Source: Micromussa lordhowensis
Taxonomy: Eukaryota; Cnidaria; Anthozoa; Scleractinia; Lobophylliidae
Assembly: GCA_964020085.1 (NCBI GenBank)
Contig: CAXHUQ010001540.1
Span: 1 to 64,000, forward strand
Direction of reading: 5' to 3'
DNA length: 64,000 nucleotides
The notes beneath the pieces are model-generated. The model saw only the letters and a list, made by a program, of their open reading frames with translations, was not told the origin of the DNA and did no database searches. The position numbers and the translations under genes were made by a program. This document shows positions 59,023 through 64,000 of this stretch, piece by piece (the first letter of the stretch is position 1; each line of letters opens with the position of its first letter).

Positions 59023-60786
59023 ATGTGGACCCGGTTCGACCCCAGGAGTGCTTTGGTGCCATTAGTTTGCCAAGTTGCGACACGCGTCAAGGTCGGCTAA
59101 CTAGTCAGCCAGCCGGCCACGCCTGGGGATCTGCCGGGCTGATTACCATAGTCCGAGATTTTGCGCAGCTCCGATACTTCGCATTTGGACCCGGACCGAC
59201 CCCGGGAGTGCTTTGGTGGTATTAGTTTGCAAAGTTGCGACGCGCGCAAAGTTGGGCTAATTAGCAAACGGGCTGGTTAGCATAGTGCGAGATTTCGCGC
59301 AGCTCCGAAACTTTGCATGTGGACCCGGACCGACCCCAGGAGTGCTTTGGTGCCATTAGTTTGCCAAGTTGCGACACGCGTCAAGCTCGGCTAACTAGTC
59401 AGCCAGCCGGCCACGCCTGGGGATCTGCCGGGCTGATTAGCATAGTGCGAGATTTTGCGCAGCTCCGATACTTCGCATTTGGACCCGGACCGACCCCGGG
59501 AGTGCTTTGGTGGTATTAGTTTGCAAAGTTGCGACGCGCGCAAAGTTGGGCTTATTAGCAAACGGGCTGGTTAGGATAGTGCGAGATTTCGCGCAGCTCC
59601 GAAACTTTGCATGTGGACCCGGACCGACCCCAGGAGTGCTTTGGTGCCATTAGTTTGCCAAGTTGCGACACGCGTCAAGCTCGGCTAACTAGTCAGCCAG
59701 CCGGCCACGCCTGGGGATCTGCCGGGCTGATTAGCATAGTGCGAGATTTTGCGCAGCTCCGATACTTCGCATTTGGACCCGGACCGACCCCAGGAGTGCT
59801 TTGGTGGTATTAGTTTGCAAAGTTGCGACGCGCGCAAAGTTGGGCTAATTAGCAAACGGGCTGGTTAGCATAGTGCGAGATTTCGCGCAGCTCCGAAACT
59901 TTGCATATGGACCCGGTTCGACCCCAGGAGTGCTTTGGTGCCATTAGTTTGCCAAGTTGCGACACGCGTCAAGGTCGGCTAACTAGTCAGCCAGCCGGCC
60001 ACGCCTGGGGATCTGCCGGGCTGATTACCATAGTCCGAGATTTTGCGCAGCTCCGATACTTCTCATTTGGACCCGGACCGACCCCGGGAGTGCTTTGGTG
60101 GTATTAGTTTGCAAAGTTGCGACGCGCGCAAAGTTGGGCTAATTAGCAAACGGGCTGGTTAGCATAGTGCGAGATTTCGCGCAGCTCCGAAACTTTGCAT
60201 GTGGACCCGGACCGACCCCAGGAGTGCTTTGGTGCCATTAGTTTGCCAAGTTGCGACACGCGTCAAGCTCGGCTAACTAGTCAGCCAGCCGGCCACGCCT
60301 GGGGATCTGCCGGGCTGATTAGCATAGTGCGAGATTTTGCGCAGCTCCGATACTTCGCATTTGGACCCGGACCGACCCCGGGAGTGCTTTGGTGGTATTA
60401 GTTTGCAAAGTTGCGACGCGCGCAAAGTTGGGCTTATTAGCAAACGGGCTGGTTAGGATAGTGCGAGATTTCGCGCAGCTCCGAAACTTTGCATGTGGAC
60501 CCGGACCGACCCCAGGAGTGCTTTGGTGCCATTAGTTTGCCAAGTTGCGACACGCGTCAAGCTCGGCTAACTAGTCAGCCAGCCGGCCACGCCTGGGGAT
60601 CTGCCGGGCTGATTAGCATAGTGCGAGATTTTGCGCAGCTCCGATACTTCGCATTTGGACCCGGACCGACCCCGGGAGTGCTTTGGTGGTATTAGTTTGC
60701 AAAGTTGCGACGCGCGCAAAGTTGGGCTAATTAGCAAACGGGCTGGTTAGCATAGTGCGAGATTTCGCGCAGCTCCGAAACTTTGC
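59023..60786. repeat. Two 882-bp HOR copies in region III'
   Basis: The order is V' (59023), std, GGATAG A; V' with ATATGG and TACTTCTCATTTGG (59905), std, GGATAG A. Copies of 47743-49506 at an offset of 11,280. Confidence 0.9.
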
Positions 60787-62256
60787 ATGTGGACCCGGTT
60801 CGACCCCAGGAGTGCTTTGGTGCCATTAGTTTGCCAAGTTGCGACACGCGTCAAGCTCGGCTAACTAGTCAGCCAGCCGGCCACGCCTGGGGATCTGCCG
60901 GGCTGATTAGCATAGTGCGAGATTTTGCGCAGCTCCGATACTTCGCATTTGGACCCGGACCGACCCCGGGAGTGCTTTGGTGGTATTAGTTTGCAAAGTT
61001 GCGACGCGCGCAAAGTTGGGCTAATTAGCAAACGGGCTGGTTAGCATAGTGCGAGATTTCGCGCAGCTCCGAAACTTTGCATGTGGACCCGGTTCGACCC
61101 CAGGAGTGCTTTGGTGCCATTAGTTTGCCAAGTTGCGACACGCGTCAAGCTCGGCTAACTAGTCAGCCAGCCGGCCACGCCTGGGGATCTGCCGGGCTGA
61201 TTAGCATAGTGCGAGATTTTGCGCAGCTCCGATACTTCGCATTTGGACCCGGACCGACCCCGGGAGTGCTTTGGTGGTATTAGTTTGCAAAGTTGCGACG
61301 CGCGCAAAGTTGGGCTAATTAGCAAACGGGCTGGTTAGCATAGTGCGAGATTTCGCGCAGCTCCGAAACTTTGCATATGGACCCGGTTCGACCCCAGGAG
61401 TGCTTTGGTGCCATTAGTTTGCCAAGTTGCGACACGCGTCAAGGTCGGCTAACTAGTCAGCCAGCCGGCCACGCCTGGGGATCTGCCGGGCTGATTACCA
61501 TAGTCCGAGATTTTGCGCAGCTCCGATACTTCTCATTTGGACCCGGACCGACCCCGGGAGTGCTTTGGTGGTATTAGTTTGCAAAGTTGCGACGCGCGCA
61601 AAGTTGGGCTAATTAGCAAACGGGCTGGTTAGCATAGTGCGAGATTTCGCGCAGCTCCGAAACTTTGCATGTGGACCCGGACCGACCCCAGGAGTGCTTT
61701 GGTGCCATTAGTTTGCCAAGTTGCGACACGCGTCAAGCTCGGCTAACTAGTCAGCCAGCCGGCCACGCCTGGGGATCTGCCGGGCTGATTAGCATAGTGC
61801 GAGATTTTGCGCAGCTCCGATACTTCGCATTTGGACCCGGACCGACCCCGGGAGTGCTTTGGTGGTATTAGTTTGCAAAGTTGCGACGCGCGCAAAGTTG
61901 GGCTTATTAGCAAACGGGCTGGTTAGGATAGTGCGAGATTTCGCGCAGCTCCGAAACTTTGCATGTGGACCCGGACCGACCCCAGGAGTGCTTTGGTGCC
62001 ATTAGTTTGCCAAGTTGCGACACGCGTCAAGCTCGGCTAACTAGTCAGCCAGCCGGCCACGCCTGGGGATCTGCCGGGCTGATTAGCATAGTGCGAGATT
62101 TTGCGCAGCTCCGATACTTCGCATTTGGACCCGGACCGACCCCGGGAGTGCTTTGGTGGTATTAGTTTGCAAAGTTGCGACGCGCGCAAAGTTGGGCTAA
62201 TTAGCAAACGGGCTGGTTAGCATAGTGCGAGATTTCGCGCAGCTCCGAAACTTTGC
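60787..62256. repeat. 1,470-bp block: two V-std dimers plus an 882-bp HOR
   Basis: Two consecutive A (60787, 61081) have the V start CCCGGTTCG but a std body (CCGGCCACGCC), unlike the neighbouring V units with CCGGTCACG. An 882-bp HOR with the ATATGG/TACTTCTCATTTGG V' (61375) follows. The V' HOR at 61375 is 1,470 bp after its twin at 59905. Confidence 0.86.
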
Positions 62257-63994
62257 ATGTGGACCCGGTTCGACCCCAGGAGTGCTTTGGTGCCATTAGT
62301 TTGCCAAGTTGCGACACGCGTCAAGCTCGGCTAACTAGTCAGCCAGCCGGTCACGCCTGGGGATCTGCCGGGCTGATTAGCATAGTGCGAGATTTTGCGC
62401 AGCTCCGATACTTCGCATCTGGACCCGGACTGACCCCGGGAGTGCTTTGGTGGTATTAGTTTGCAAAGTTGCGACGCGCGCAAAGTTGGGCTAATTAGCA
62501 AACGGGCTGGTTAGCATAGTGCGAGATTTCGCGCAGCTCCGAAACTTTGCATTTGCACCCGGACCGACCCCGGGAGTGCTTTGGTGGTATTAGTTTGCAA
62601 AGTTGCGACGCGCGCAAAGTTGGGCTAATTAGCAAACGGGCTGGTTAGCATAGTGCGAGATTTCGCGCAGCTCCGAAACTTTGCATGTGGACCCGGACCG
62701 ACCCCAGGAGTGCTTTGGTGCCATTAGTTTGCCAAGTTGCGACACGCGTCAAGCTCGGCTAACTAGTCAGCCAGCCGGCCACGCCTGGGGATCTGCCGGG
62801 CTGATTACCATAGTGCGAGATTTTGCGCAGCTCCGATACTTCGCATTTTGACCCGGACCGACCCCGGGAGTGCTTTGGTGGTATTAGTTTGCAAAGTTGC
62901 GACGCGCGCAAAGTTGGGCTAATTAGCAAACGGGCTGGTTAGCATAGTGCGAGATTTCGCGCAGCTCCGAAACTTTGCATGTGGACCCGGACCGACCCCA
63001 GGAGTGCTTTGGTGCCATTAGTTTGCCAAGTTGCGACACGCGTCAAGCTCGGCTAACTAGTCAGCCAGCCGGCCACGCCTGGGGATCTGCCGGGCTGATT
63101 AGCATAGTGCGAGATTTTGCGCAGCTCCGATACTTCGCATTTGGACCCGGACCGACCCCGGGAGTGCTTTGGTGGTATTAGTTTGCAAAGTTGCGACGCG
63201 CGCAAAGTTGGGCTAATTAGCAAACGGGCTGGTTAGCATAGTGCGAGATTTCGCGCAGCTCCGAAACTTTGCATGTGGACCCGGACCGACCCCAGGAGTG
63301 CTTTGGTGCCATTAGTTTGCCAAGTTGCGACACGCGTCAAGCTCGGCTAACTAGTCAGCCAGCCGGCCACGCCTGGGGATCTGCCGGGCTGATTAGCATA
63401 GTGCGAGATTTTGCGCAGCTCCGATACTTCGCATTTGGACCCGGACCGACCCCGGGAGTGCTTTGGTGGTATTAGTTTGCAAAGTTGCGACGCGCGCAAA
63501 GTTGGGCTAATTAGCAAACGGGCTGGTTAGCATAGTGCGAGATTTCGTGCAGCTCCGAAACTTTGCATGTGGACCCGGACCGACCCCAGGAGTGCTTTGG
63601 TGCCATTAGTTTGCCAAGTTGCGACACGCGTCAAGCTCTGCTAACTAGTCAGCCAGCCGGCCACGCCTGGGGATCTGCCTGGCTGATTAGCATAGTGCGA
63701 GATTTTGCGCAGCTCCGATACTTCGCATTTGGACCCGGACCGACCCCGGGAGTGCTTTGGTGGTATTAGTTTGCAAAGTTGCGATGCGCGCAAAGTTGGG
63801 CTAATTAGCAAACGGGCTGGTTAGCATAGTCCGAGATTTCGCACAGCTCCGAAACTTTGCATTTGGACCCGGACCGACCCCGGGAGTGCTTTGGTGGTAT
63901 TAGTTTGCAAAGTTGCGACGCGCGCAAAGTCGGGCTAATTAGCAAACGGGCTGGTTAGCATAGTGCGAGATTTCGCGCAGCTCCGAAACTTTGC
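62257..63994. repeat. Region III' last block, 1,738 bp, copy of 49507-51244
   Basis: It shares ATTTGCACCC, ATTACCATAGTGCG, ATTTTGACC, TTTCGTGC, CAAGCTCTGC, GCCTGGCTG and GCGATGCGCGC with its partner at an offset of 12,750. Differences include CGCATCTGG near 62,418 (partner CGCATTTGG), a G near 50,420 in the partner changed to C (TTTCGTGG), and GGTTAGCATAG near 63,820 (partner GGTGAGCATAG). Confidence 0.92.
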
Positions 63995-64000
63995 ATGTGG

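Larger units (their letters stand above)
1..64000. repeat. Satellite array filling the whole window (A 160 bp / B 134 bp monomers)
   Basis: Every base belongs to a head-to-tail run of two related monomers. From 70 to 63994 there are 191 A and 249 B; 191x160 + 249x134 equals the observed length once one 1-bp insertion and two 1-bp deletions are counted. No inverted monomer, mobile element, simple-sequence tract or unique spacer interrupts it. Overall GC is about 56% from the two consensus monomers. Both edges cut through monomers, so the array continues on both sides. This architecture is typical of eukaryotic heterochromatin; whether it is centromeric is not shown. I do not recognise the satellite family. 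Confidence 0.97.
53891..64000. repeat. Region III': rearranged copy of region III
   Basis: After one std dimer (53891), 54185-58724 follows 43947-48490 at an offset of 10,238. 58729-60786 follows 47449-49506 at 11,280, and 61375-64000 follows 48625-51250 at 12,750. The steps between offsets are explained by a 1,042-bp gain at the 58,729 chimera and a 1,470-bp tandem duplication. The last six bases are the start of an A (63995). Confidence 0.9.

Noticed and set aside
1..64000. CRISPR array
   Set aside because: Regular repeats are present, but there are no unique spacers: the intervals are themselves homologous repeats of 134-160 bp, and no cas genes are seen.
1..64000. rDNA intergenic spacer repeats or a tRNA/5S cluster
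   Set aside because: No rRNA or tRNA gene, no A/B-box-containing cloverleaf and no recurrent unique gene segment is seen between the repeats.
1..64000. Transposon or retroelement insertion
   Set aside because: Monomer counting accounts for every base with three single-base indels, leaving no room for an insertion, target-site duplication or LTR.
1..64000. Telomeric or simple-sequence tract
   Set aside because: No run of TTAGGG, TTTAGGG or TTAGG type units occurs. Isolated TTAGC and TTAGG strings belong to the monomers.

Overview
The window is one uninterrupted tandem satellite-DNA array. I find no protein-coding gene, RNA gene, transposon, CRISPR array or unique sequence in its 64 kb, and neither array end is reached. 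This points to a eukaryotic chromosome, most likely centromeric, pericentromeric, subtelomeric or other constitutive heterochromatin. The species and the chromosomal role cannot be read from the sequence.

The array has two homologous building blocks, all in one orientation. Type A is 160 bp (first full copy 70-229, about 59% GC). Type B is 134 bp (first full copy 230-363, about 54% GC). They share both flanks and differ mainly by about 26 extra bases in the middle of A. Between positions 70 and 63994 I count 191 A and 249 B, and these account for every base except one 1-bp insertion (near 3123) and two 1-bp deletions (near 6747 and 12228). A-to-A spacing takes five values: 294 bp (A-B, 142 times), 428 (A-B-B, 36), 562 (A-B-B-B, 9), about 696 (A-B-B-B-B, 2) and 160 (A-A, 2).

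The monomers form higher-order repeats (HORs). Region I (1 to about 30,768) repeats a cycle of recognisable A variants, abbreviated IVG, std, V, AA, DQ (one to three copies) and SLP. Cycle length varies from about 1.9 to 4.2 kb, and cycles are nested in larger duplications with offsets of 15,991, 5,187/5,481, 4,332, 2,166 and 1,150 bp. Region II (about 30,929-38,252) is more diverged and mostly A-B dimers, with a 1,176-bp HOR. Region III (about 38,253-51,244) has HORs of 882, 1,310, 1,604 and 2,486 bp. Region II' (51,245-53,890) is a shorter copy of II, and III' (53,891-64,000) a rearranged copy of III. II/III therefore form a super-repeat of over 10 kb, and sequence past the window edge should resemble that after 51,250.

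Chimeric A/B monomers (near 5,670, 6,840, 20,200, 30,890, 37,260 and 58,750) look like products of unequal crossover or gene conversion. The many 68-codon open frames starting at TTG are a by-product of monomer homogeneity and are not annotated as genes. Coordinates use the first base of ATGTGG (A) or ATTTGG (B) as monomer start. Variant names are labels of convenience for linked base differences.
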